A stretch of DNA of 64,000 nucleotides from Azospirillum sp. TSH100 (lineage in GTDB: Bacteria; Pseudomonadota; Alphaproteobacteria; Azospirillales; Azospirillaceae), in contig NZ_CP039635.1 of assembly GCF_004923295.1 (NCBI RefSeq), positions 826,501 to 890,500 of the forward strand, in the 5' to 3' direction. Numbering within the stretch: the first letter of the stretch is position 1; every line of letters begins with the position of its first letter. The position numbers and the translations under genes are program-made. A model generated the notes under the pieces. It worked only from the letters and a program-made list of their open reading frames with translations, was not told the origin of the DNA and searched no databases. Of the stretch, positions 15,764 through 22,974 are shown in pieces.

Positions 15764-15798
15764 GAAGGCCCGCCCGGCAGCTGCCGCGGCGGGCCTTC
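15764..15798 (+). terminator. Strong hairpin between early genes
   Basis: GAAGGCCCGCC at 15764-15774 pairs perfectly with GGCGGGCCTTC at 15788-15798 around a 13-base loop. The following bases are T-rich only in part (TGCTGTCTG), so it could be a weak terminator or an RNA-processing hairpin. Confidence 0.45.
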
Positions 15799-15817
15799 TG
15801 CTGTCTGGGGGCTGGCC

Positions 15818-16072
15818 ATGCGAACCGAATGGGACGGCGTGCTGTGCCTTCAGCTCGGCCTGGTCGATCGGCAGTTCGATGCCCGCATCGTCTATCAGGC
15901 CGGCCCCTTCCGGGCCGACATCCGCGCTATCGAGATCCGGACCGCACAGGGCTGGCTCCCGGTGCCTTGGCTGCTGGACCTGGTGGAGGATAGCGCGCCT
16001 CTCTTCGACATGCTGCGGGACCACGCCGCCGGCCGAACGGCCGACGCGCGCAGGATCGCACGCGGCGCCTGA
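15818..16072 (+). CDS. Small hypothetical phage protein
   Basis: An 84-residue protein starting MRTEWDGVLCLQLGLVDRQF, with mixed strand and helix character (FRADIRAIEIRTAQGWLPVP). No family recognised. It sits between the hairpin and the second recombinase, 15 bases before the latter. The in-frame upstream extension to 15752 covers the hairpin and is less likely. Confidence 0.5.
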   Translation: MRTEWDGVLCLQLGLVDRQFDARIVYQAGPFRADIRAIEIRTAQGWLPVPWLLDLVEDSAPLFDMLRDHAAGRTADARRIARGA

Positions 16073-16087
16073 GACAGGACACCCGCC

Positions 16088-17086
16088 ATGGCCGTCCCCG
16101 CCCTGCCGGGCAGCCCGGACGGACAGGATGTCGCCGACGCCCGGCAAGCTCCGGCGCTGCGGCTGGACCGCATCCAGGAGCACCTCCTGGACGCCTTCTA
16201 TGCCGGGCGCTCTGCCAACACGGTCCGGGCATACCGCCGGGACCATGAGGATTTCCGAGCCTTCGTGGCCCGGCAGGACGGGCTCGCCGCCTTCGCCGCC
16301 ACCGCCGAACAGGCGGTGCGGATGCTGCTGGCGATCGAGCACGGGCAGGCCAACGCTTTGGCGTTGGGCTACCGCACCGACATGGTGCGGCGGCAACTCC
16401 AGCCCGCCACCGTCAACCGCCGGCTGGCGGCGTTGCGGTCGGTGGTCAAGCTGGGCAACACGCTGGGTCTGGTCAACTGGACGCTGGACGCTGAGAACAT
16501 CGACTCCGTGACCTACCGCGACACGCGGGGGCCGGGGCGGGACGGCGTGCGGGCCATGGTGGCGCAGGCTAAGGAGCGCACCGACGCCAAGGGCCTGCGC
16601 GACACCGCCATTGTCAGGCTGCTGCACGACGTGGCCCTGCGCCGCGGCGAGGTGGTGTCGCTGGATCTGGAGCATTACGAGAGCCGGCGCGGCACCATCG
16701 CGGTGCTGGGCAAGGGGCGGACCCAGCGCGAGCGGATCACCCTGCCGGCCGCCACCAGGACGGCGCTCGATGCGTGGATCGCTGTCCGCGGCAAGGCCGC
16801 TGGACCGCTGTTCCACCGCCTCGATGTCGCCGGCCGAGGCACAGGGCGCCTGACCGGCGCCGCCGTCTACCAGATCGTTCGTGAGCTGGGGGCCGGGGTG
16901 GGCATCGCCACCCGGCCGCACGGGCTGCGGCACTCGGCCATCACCGCGGCGCTGGACGCCAGCAACGGCAACATCCGTGCGGTGCAGCGCTTCAGCCGGC
17001 ACCGCACCGTCCAGACCTTGCAGATCTACGACGACAACCGCGCCGATCTGGCTGGCCAGATGGCGGCGCTCATTGCGGAGGATTGA
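16088..17086 (+). CDS. Second tyrosine recombinase (XerC/D-like)
   Basis: A 332-residue recombinase. The N-terminal SAM-like core-binding domain starts near LDAFYAGRSANTVRAYRRDH. The catalytic domain shows Arg I in HDVALRRGEVVSLDL, Lys in LGKGRTQRE, HGLRHSA (His-x-x-Arg), the second His in FSRHRTVQT and the nucleophile Tyr in TLQIYDDNR. All active-site residues are present, so it is probably active. It is not at the prophage edge; together with the Gam-like gene that follows (1-base gap) it may resolve multimers or perform a separate inversion or integration. It resembles XerC/D-type enzymes more than the int at position 1. Confidence 0.85.
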   Translation: MAVPALPGSPDGQDVADARQAPALRLDRIQEHLLDAFYAGRSANTVRAYRRDHEDFRAFVARQDGLAAFAATAEQAVRMLLAIEHGQANALALGYRTDMVRRQLQPATVNRRLAALRSVVKLGNTLGLVNWTLDAENIDSVTYRDTRGPGRDGVRAMVAQAKERTDAKGLRDTAIVRLLHDVALRRGEVVSLDLEHYESRRGTIAVLGKGRTQRERITLPAATRTALDAWIAVRGKAAGPLFHRLDVAGRGTGRLTGAAVYQIVRELGAGVGIATRPHGLRHSAITAALDASNGNIRAVQRFSRHRTVQTLQIYDDNRADLAGQMAALIAED

Positions 17087-17087
17087 C

Positions 17088-17594
17088 ATGGGCGAGACCC
17101 TCACCGCTCCGGTGCGCAGGGTGCGCACCCTGGACCAGGCCACGGCTGTTGTCGGCCGGATCGGCGCTGCGCAGGTGCAGCTGAGCCGCCTGAAAGGCTC
17201 GCTGGACGTGGCGATCGCACAGGCCAACCTCGCCTATGAGACTGCGGCGGCGCCGTTGCGCACGGCGATCGCCGCCGACACGGAGCTGCTGCGCGGCTAC
17301 TTCGACGCCAACCGGGCCAGCTTGCTGACTGGTGGCAAGAAGTCGGTGGCGCTGCCCACCGGCATGATTGGCGTGAAGAAGACGACGGCCAAGGTGGTGG
17401 TGGCCGATGTCGACGCGCTGCTGAAGCGGCTGGAGGACGACCGCAAGCTGCGGCGCTTCATCCGCACCAAGTGCGAGGTCGATCGGGCCGCACTGCTGGC
17501 CGAGCCGAAGGTGGCGGTGACCATCGAAGGCGTGTCCATCGAGGGGGGTGAGGACGCCTTCTTCGTCAAGCCGCTGGCGGTCGGGACGCCCTGA
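17088..17594 (+). CDS. gam: Gam-like host-nuclease inhibitor
   Basis: A 168-residue protein with the Mu Gam layout: a long N-terminal coiled-coil helix (AQVQLSRLKGSLDVAIAQAN), then the Gly-Lys-Lys turn TGGKKSVALPTGMIGVKKTT, and a C-terminal helical and strand region. Mu Gam binds linear DNA ends and protects them from RecBCD-type nuclease. GGAGG precedes the ATG, and the stop of the recombinase is one base upstream. It fits phage DNA-end protection during replication or packaging. Confidence 0.75.
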   Translation: MGETLTAPVRRVRTLDQATAVVGRIGAAQVQLSRLKGSLDVAIAQANLAYETAAAPLRTAIAADTELLRGYFDANRASLLTGGKKSVALPTGMIGVKKTTAKVVVADVDALLKRLEDDRKLRRFIRTKCEVDRAALLAEPKVAVTIEGVSIEGGEDAFFVKPLAVGTP

Positions 17595-17599
17595 AACCG

Positions 17600-17629
17600 A
17601 GCTTGCGAAAATGAGCATTATCGCAAGCT
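17600..17629. repeat. 30-bp near-perfect palindrome before the methyltransferase gene
   Basis: AGCTTGCGA (17600-17608) and TCGCAAGCT (17621-17629) are exact inverted copies. Inside, AATG and CATT also pair, leaving only one A-A mismatch and a 2-base centre. It lies 37 bases upstream of the methyltransferase ATG. There is no T-run, so an operator is as likely as a terminator. Confidence 0.6.
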
Positions 17630-17666
17630 GCCCCCTGAAAACCGGCTGAAATCCAAGGGTTTCGCA

Positions 17667-18458
17667 ATGACTTCCCATTCCGTGACGATCGGCGCCGCGA
17701 CGCTGATGTTGGGCGACTGCATCGAGCGGATGCGGGAGCTTCCCGACAGTTCGGTCAGTCTGGTGCTGACCGATGTTCCCTATTCCAGCGGCGCCACCCG
17801 CGAGGCCGGACGCACGGCCTACGGCAAGACCATGACGCGGTCGACCAAGGGCGGCGGTGACCGGTGGTTCGGCTCCGACAGCCTGAGCACGCGCGGCTTT
17901 CTCCACCTGCTGCGCAGCTGCGCCATGGAGTGGCAGCGGGTGTTGAAGCCCGGCGGCCATGTACTGGCCTTCATCGACTGGCGCATGGGCGATCATCTGG
18001 CCGACGCCATCGATGGGGGCGAGGCCGCGCTGTTCCTGTCCGGCCATGCCGCCGACGCCATGGAAAGCGCCGACCTGAAGCGGGTGGGGCTGCTGGTGTG
18101 GGACAAGACCTATTTCGGCATGGGGACGCACTTCCGTCACCAGCATGAGCTGATCCACCACTTCACCAAGGGCAAGGGCAGCGAGCCGCTGCGCCGCAAC
18201 GTCGCCAACGTGCTGCGTCACGCGCCGGTGCGGTTCGGCGCCCACCCGACGGAGAAGCCGGTGGGGCTGCTGGCCGAACTGATCGGCACCGTCTGCCCGC
18301 TGGGCGAGACGGTGCTCGACCCGTTCTTCGGCAGCGCGTCGGCCGGCCATGCCGCGCTGACCACCGGCCGGCGCTTCATCGGCATCGAGCGCGATCAGCG
18401 CTATTTCGAGGCCGGATGGCAGCGGCTGGCCAACCTCACCGAGGAGCTGGCAGCATGA
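17667..18458 (+). CDS. Phage DNA methyltransferase (N6-adenine/N4-cytosine type)
   Basis: A 263-residue methylase of beta-class order: motif IV first (LVLTDVPYSSG, a variant of DPPY with Val at position 2), then the target-recognition area, and motif I late (VLDPFFGSASAGHA), followed by FIGIERDQRYFEAG (motif II). The Asp-Val-Pro-Tyr variant keeps the catalytic Asp, Pro and Tyr. It would transfer a methyl group from SAM to DNA bases, probably to protect phage DNA from restriction or act in packaging/regulation. No restriction endonuclease gene is adjacent, so it is an orphan enzyme. The next gene overlaps by 4 bases. Confidence 0.85.
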   Translation: MTSHSVTIGAATLMLGDCIERMRELPDSSVSLVLTDVPYSSGATREAGRTAYGKTMTRSTKGGGDRWFGSDSLSTRGFLHLLRSCAMEWQRVLKPGGHVLAFIDWRMGDHLADAIDGGEAALFLSGHAADAMESADLKRVGLLVWDKTYFGMGTHFRHQHELIHHFTKGKGSEPLRRNVANVLRHAPVRFGAHPTEKPVGLLAELIGTVCPLGETVLDPFFGSASAGHAALTTGRRFIGIERDQRYFEAGWQRLANLTEELAA

Positions 18459-18712
18459 CCATGCAGCTGGAGGACGTGATGCACGGACTCACCACCCGAA
18501 CCGCCACCGACGGCGTCATTGTCACGATCGGCGGCACCATGGGCTGGTGGCTCGATGCCCTGCACGGGCCGGCGCAGGAGCTGGCCTTCTGGGGCACGGT
18601 GACGCTGGTGGTCGGGCGGCTGGTGCTGCTGGCGCTCGACGTCCGCGACCGCCTCCGCCGCCCGTCCAAACTGTTCACGCGTGAACACTTTGACGACGCC
18701 CCCAAGCCGTGA
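18455..18712 (+). CDS. Small membrane protein, possible holin
   Basis: An 85-residue protein with two hydrophobic stretches (GVIVTIGGTMGWWLDAL and ELAFWGTVTLVVGRLVLLAL) and a basic C-terminus (DVRDRLRRPSKL). It begins by an ATGA overlap with the methyltransferase. Size and topology fit a phage holin or other early membrane protein, and such genes can sit just before the terminase. It is distant from the lysozyme (40892), so the holin role is uncertain. Confidence 0.5.
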   Translation: MTMQLEDVMHGLTTRTATDGVIVTIGGTMGWWLDALHGPAQELAFWGTVTLVVGRLVLLALDVRDRLRRPSKLFTREHFDDAPKP

Positions 18713-18832
18713 ACGGCCGGCCGCCCGCGGGTCCTTCCGGCCCCGGAGGGAATACGGGTGGCGAAGTCGCGGTGAACGGCCGGGTCCGAGGGAAATCGAA
18801 GGGGGGTTCCGGTTCCGGTTCGAAGGGACGCC

Positions 18833-19315
18833 ATGGCAACGCAAGAAGAAGTCGCGGCGTATCTCGACCTGACCGACCGCAGCGTGCGGGAGCTCCGCGA
18901 CAAGGGGGTGTTCCAGGACAACGGGCGCGGTGGCCTGGACCTGGACGACTGCCGCATCGCCTACATCCAGCACCTGCGCGAGCGGGCCGCCGGACGCAAC
19001 GCAGACCAGGACGACACGCTGAAGCGCGAGCGCGCCTTGTTGGTGCGGGAACAGCGCGAGCGCATCGCCATCAAGAACGCGGTCGACCGTCGCGAGCTGG
19101 CGCCGGTGGCCGACATGAGCGCCGCGGTGGTCTCCATGATCGAGATCGTGAAGGCCAAGCTGCGCCGCCTGCCGGCCAAGGTTGCCAAGTCGGATAGCCG
19201 GCTGAAGGTCCGGATTTCCGACGCGCTGGAGGAGGCGCTGGACGAGTTGAGCCTGGAGCGGGTGGAAGAGCAGCTCGCCGACGGCGGCGGTGCGGACGAG
19301 GCCGACGGTGAGTGA
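18833..19315 (+). CDS. Terminase small subunit (Nu1-like)
   Basis: A 160-residue protein. Residues 5-27 are a winged-HTH of the gpNu1 kind (EEVAAYLDLTDRSVRELRDK), followed by a long charged coiled coil (KRERALLVREQRERIAIKNA) and an acidic C-terminus. It recognises the packaging site and delivers the large subunit to DNA. AAGGGA precedes the ATG. It directly precedes and overlaps the GpA-type large subunit, the expected partner. Confidence 0.8.
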   Translation: MATQEEVAAYLDLTDRSVRELRDKGVFQDNGRGGLDLDDCRIAYIQHLRERAAGRNADQDDTLKRERALLVREQRERIAIKNAVDRRELAPVADMSAAVVSMIEIVKAKLRRLPAKVAKSDSRLKVRISDALEEALDELSLERVEEQLADGGGADEADGE

Positions 19316-21254
19316 CGTGGCCGTTGCCCGCGGCGCCAACCTGGTGGCGCAGATGCGGGCCTGGTTCGCGGCCTGGAAACCGCGCCGGGCGATGTCGCTG
19401 TCGGATTGGGCGCGCGAGCATGCCCGGCTGGAGGATGGCAGCCGCTACACGCCGTTCCCCTTCCAGGTCGGCATCATGGATGCCTTCACCGATCCGGCGG
19501 TGCGCCAGATCACGGTGCGGAAATCCAGCCGCATCGGCTACAGCCAGATCGTCAAGAATTACATCGGCTATTGCGCCGACCAGAACCCCAGCCGGGTGCT
19601 GGTCTACCAGCCGACGATCGACGATGCCGAGGACTTCGCCAAGGACGACGTCGCCAAGCTGCTGCTGTGGCCGGCGGTGCGGCGGCTGTTCTCCGGCAGG
19701 AAGCGGGACGCCAGCAACACGATCCGGTCCAAGCGCTTCCCCGGCGGCTGGATCAAGATCAAGGGCGCCAACAGCCCGAAGGAGTTCCGCCGCATCACCG
19801 CGGACAAGGTGCTGCTGGAGGAGCCCGACGGCTACCCGCCGACGGCCGGCATGGAAGGCGACCAGGCGGAGCTTGCCTTCAAGCGCTGCCTGACCAGCGA
19901 CGAGCCGCTGAAGGCCGCCGGGTCCACCCCGACGGTCAAGGGCGCCAGCAAGATCGACGCCCTGTTCGAGCAGGGGACGCAGGAATACCGCTACGTCCCC
20001 TGTCCGCATTGCGGCGAGATGCAGTTCCTGGTGTTCGGCGACGGCACCGGGCCGGGCATCCGGTGGGAGCCGAAGGAGGCGCCGGAGCGCGCCTGGTACG
20101 TCTGCACCAACGGCTGTGCGATCGGGGAGGAGCACAAGGCCGAGATGGATGAATGCGGTGAGTGGCGCGCCCACGCCCCGCAGAACTATCCGCATCGGTC
20201 CTTCCACATCTGGTCCGGTTACAGCCAGTTCGAACAAGCGTCCTGGCTGGAGCTGGCCAAGGAGTTCGTCCGGGTCCGGAAGGACCCGAACAAGCTGCGC
20301 GTCTTCGTCAACCAGGTGCTGGGCGAAACCTATGCCGTGAAGGGGGAGGCCCCGGAGTGGCGCCGCCTTTACGAGCGCCGGGAGGAGTTCCGGGGAGTTC
20401 CGGCCGGCGGCCTGATCCTCACCGGCGGCCTCGATGTCCAGAAGAACCGCGTCGAGCTTTTCGTCTGGGCCTGGGGCGCCGACGGGCAGAGCTGGCTGGT
20501 GGATCACATCGTCCTGCCGGGCAACCCCTACGAGGCCGCCGTCTGGCGCGCGGCATCGGAGGCGATCCAGGGGATTTGGCAGCACGAGTCCGGTGTGGAG
20601 CTGCGCCTGACCAAGGTCGGGGCGGACACCGGCTTCGCCACCACGCAGGTGGAGGCCTGGGCGCGCAAGCACCCCGGCCTGGTGATCCCGATCAAGGGCG
20701 CCACCTCGCTGGGCGCTCCGGCCTTCGCCTGGTCCAGCGTGCGGGAGTCCAACCCGAACGGAAAGCGGCGCAAGCGCGGCCTGCGGCTCGGCATGGTGGG
20801 CGGCCACACGCTGACCCTGGAGCTTTACGGCCGGCTGAGTCTCGACCCGCCGACGGATGAGGACATGGCCGGCGGCGCCGGCTACTCCGCCGGCTATGTC
20901 CACCTGTCCAGGCAGGCCTCGGAAGAGGTGTGCAAGCAGATGGTGGGCGACCAGTGGGTGGAGGAATCCGGGCAGTGGAAGCAGGTCCACGCCACGGAGG
21001 CCCTGGACGGCTGGAAATACGCCCGCGCGATGATGATCGCGTTGGGCGCCGAACGCTGGACTGCCGCCCGGTGGGCGCAGCTGGCCGCCCCTCTGACCAT
21101 CGCCGCCCCGCCGGCACCGGAACCCAACAGCCCGGCGCCGCCGGCTGAAGACGCATCGCAACCCCGCCAGCCCGATCCGGTGCCGGCGCCGGCCGCTCCC
21201 GCACGGGGGCGCCGGCCCGGCTTCATCGGCCGTGGCCGCGGCTTTCTGAGGTGA
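19308..21254 (+). CDS. Terminase large subunit (GpA family)
   Basis: About 648 residues, the usual GpA length. The ATPase part has VRKSSRIGYSQIVKNYIGYC (variant Walker A), the Q-like LVYQPTIDDAEDFAKDDVAK and the Walker B-like VLLEEPDGYP, where Glu-Glu replaces the common Asp-Glu. CPHCGEMQF and VCTNGC form a zinc-ribbon-like pair. The nuclease part shows GGLDVQKNRVELFVWAWGAD with its metal-binding Asp. A Pro-rich tail follows. It cuts concatemers and drives DNA into proheads. I favour the GTG at 19308, overlapping the small subunit by 8 bases; a GTG at 19317 is an alternative. Confidence 0.9.
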   Translation: MSDVAVARGANLVAQMRAWFAAWKPRRAMSLSDWAREHARLEDGSRYTPFPFQVGIMDAFTDPAVRQITVRKSSRIGYSQIVKNYIGYCADQNPSRVLVYQPTIDDAEDFAKDDVAKLLLWPAVRRLFSGRKRDASNTIRSKRFPGGWIKIKGANSPKEFRRITADKVLLEEPDGYPPTAGMEGDQAELAFKRCLTSDEPLKAAGSTPTVKGASKIDALFEQGTQEYRYVPCPHCGEMQFLVFGDGTGPGIRWEPKEAPERAWYVCTNGCAIGEEHKAEMDECGEWRAHAPQNYPHRSFHIWSGYSQFEQASWLELAKEFVRVRKDPNKLRVFVNQVLGETYAVKGEAPEWRRLYERREEFRGVPAGGLILTGGLDVQKNRVELFVWAWGADGQSWLVDHIVLPGNPYEAAVWRAASEAIQGIWQHESGVELRLTKVGADTGFATTQVEAWARKHPGLVIPIKGATSLGAPAFAWSSVRESNPNGKRRKRGLRLGMVGGHTLTLELYGRLSLDPPTDEDMAGGAGYSAGYVHLSRQASEEVCKQMVGDQWVEESGQWKQVHATEALDGWKYARAMMIALGAERWTAARWAQLAAPLTIAAPPAPEPNSPAPPAEDASQPRQPDPVPAPAAPARGRRPGFIGRGRGFLR

Positions 21255-21258
21255 CCCA

Positions 21259-21468
21259 ATGGCCTTCACGCAGACCCAGCTGGACGCGCTGAGCGCGGCG
21301 ATCGCGTCCGGCACGCTGCGCGTCACCTATGACGGCAACACCGTGGAATATCGGTCGATGGCCGAGCTGGTGCGGGCACGCACGCTGGTGATGAACGGGC
21401 TGAACACACAGGCCGGCGGTGCGCCCACCGGGCGCCGCTTCGCCTCCTACCGCTCGGGGCTGAGATGA
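21259..21468 (+). CDS. Head-tail joining protein (gpW-like)
   Basis: A 69-residue protein of the short gpW/head-tail-joining type: MAFTQTQLDALSAAIASGTL, then a strand-turn-strand VTYDGNTVEYRSMAELVRAR and a closing helix. In lambda-like phages this protein completes the head after packaging and connects to the tail. GAGG precedes it, and its stop overlaps the portal ATG by 4 bases, the standard order large terminase, gpW, portal. Confidence 0.8.
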   Translation: MAFTQTQLDALSAAIASGTLRVTYDGNTVEYRSMAELVRARTLVMNGLNTQAGGAPTGRRFASYRSGLR

Positions 21469-22961
21469 AGACGCCGTCCCTGAACTGGCTGGACCGCGCC
21501 ATCAGCTTCGTCAGCCCGACGGCCGGTTTCCGCCGCGCCCGTGCCCGGCTGCTGGAGCAGGTGGTGGCCGGTCCGCGCAACGCCTTCGAGGGTGCCAGCC
21601 GCGGCCGGCGCACCGAAGGCTGGCGCACGCCGGGCAGCTCGGCCAATGCCGAGACCCGCGACCAGCTCTATCCGCTGCGGAACCGCTGCCGCGACCTGGT
21701 GCGCAACAATGCCTATGCCGCCCGCGCGGTGTCGGTGATCGCCACCAACACGGTGGGCGCCGGCATCATCCCGCGCATCGAGGGCGGCAGCGAGGCCAAG
21801 CGCAAGCGGGCGGCCAAACTGGTGACGGATTGGCTCGACACCACGCTGTGCGACGCCGACGGCCGGAACACCTTCTATGGCCTTGAAGCCCTGGCCATGC
21901 GCACGGTGGCGGAGGCGGGCGAAGTCCTGATCCGCCGTCGCTGGCGCCGTCCCATCGACGGGCTGCCGATCCCGATGCAGCTCCAGGTCCTCGAGCCCGA
22001 TTTCCTGGACAGCAGCAAGGACGGACCGCTGGGGAACGGCAACACCTGCTATCAGGGGGTGGAGCTGGACGCGCTTGGCCGGCGCGTCGCCTACTGGCTG
22101 TTCGATGACCATCCGGGCGACCTGACCCGCATGCGCTCGCTGACCTCCCGCCGGGTGTCGGCGGCCGAGGTGATCCACGTCTTCCGGCAGGACCGGCCGG
22201 GACAGGTGCGGGGCATCCCATGGGGGGCGCCGGTCATCATCCGCATGCGCGATTTCGCCGACTATGAGGACGCGCAGATCCTCCGGCAGAAGATCGCCGC
22301 CTGCTTTGCCGTCTTCGTCCATGACGATGAAGGGGGCGACACCGGCCCGGTGGGCGCGGCAGCTCCTCCGCTGGAGGAAATCGGCCCCGGCATCGTCGAG
22401 CACCTGCCGCCGGGCCGCGATGTCCGCTTCGCCACGCCGCCGGGGGTGGACGGCTACGCCGATTTCAGCCGCTTCACGCTGGCTGCGGTGGCGGTGGGCT
22501 ACGGCATCACCTATGAGGCGCTGACCGGCGACCTTGGGAACGTCAATTTCTCCTCCGGCCGCATGGGCTGGCTGGAGATGGCCCGCAACATCGAGGCATG
22601 GCAGTGGAACATGCTGATCCCGCAGATGTGCGGCGGCGTGTGGGCCTGGATGATGGAGGCCGCCGCCATTGCCGGGCTAGGACTGGAGGGCATCGTCGCC
22701 TCCTGGACGCCGCCGCGGCGCGAGATGATCGACCCGGTGAAGGAAACCGAAGCGGCGCGCGATGGGGTACGAGCCGGCATCTGCACCCAGTCCGAGCTGA
22801 TCCGCCGGCAGGGCTACGACCCCGAGACGGTCTTCCAGGAACGCGCGGCCGAGCTGAAGCGCATGCGTGAGCTGGGGATCACCTTCGACACCGACCCGGC
22901 GGTGAAGCCGGGCGCCAAACAGCAGCCGGCCGATGCCGGCAGCGCCCCCGCCACCGCCTGA
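21465..22961 (+). CDS. Portal protein (lambda family)
   Basis: A 498-residue portal. Typical features are the N-terminal ASRGRRTEGWRTPGSSANAE (the lambda-portal 'A...R.T..W' region), ARTLRNRCRDLVRNNAYAAR-type helices, TVGAGIIPRIEGGS, the QVLEPDFLDSSKD strand and the C-terminal tunnel helix. It forms the dodecameric ring at the capsid vertex for DNA entry and head-tail attachment. The position after gpW and before the protease/capsid gene is standard. Confidence 0.9.
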   Translation: MKTPSLNWLDRAISFVSPTAGFRRARARLLEQVVAGPRNAFEGASRGRRTEGWRTPGSSANAETRDQLYPLRNRCRDLVRNNAYAARAVSVIATNTVGAGIIPRIEGGSEAKRKRAAKLVTDWLDTTLCDADGRNTFYGLEALAMRTVAEAGEVLIRRRWRRPIDGLPIPMQLQVLEPDFLDSSKDGPLGNGNTCYQGVELDALGRRVAYWLFDDHPGDLTRMRSLTSRRVSAAEVIHVFRQDRPGQVRGIPWGAPVIIRMRDFADYEDAQILRQKIAACFAVFVHDDEGGDTGPVGAAAPPLEEIGPGIVEHLPPGRDVRFATPPGVDGYADFSRFTLAAVAVGYGITYEALTGDLGNVNFSSGRMGWLEMARNIEAWQWNMLIPQMCGGVWAWMMEAAAIAGLGLEGIVASWTPPRREMIDPVKETEAARDGVRAGICTQSELIRRQGYDPETVFQERAAELKRMRELGITFDTDPAVKPGAKQQPADAGSAPATA

Positions 22962-22974
22962 AAAGAGGCTTTCC

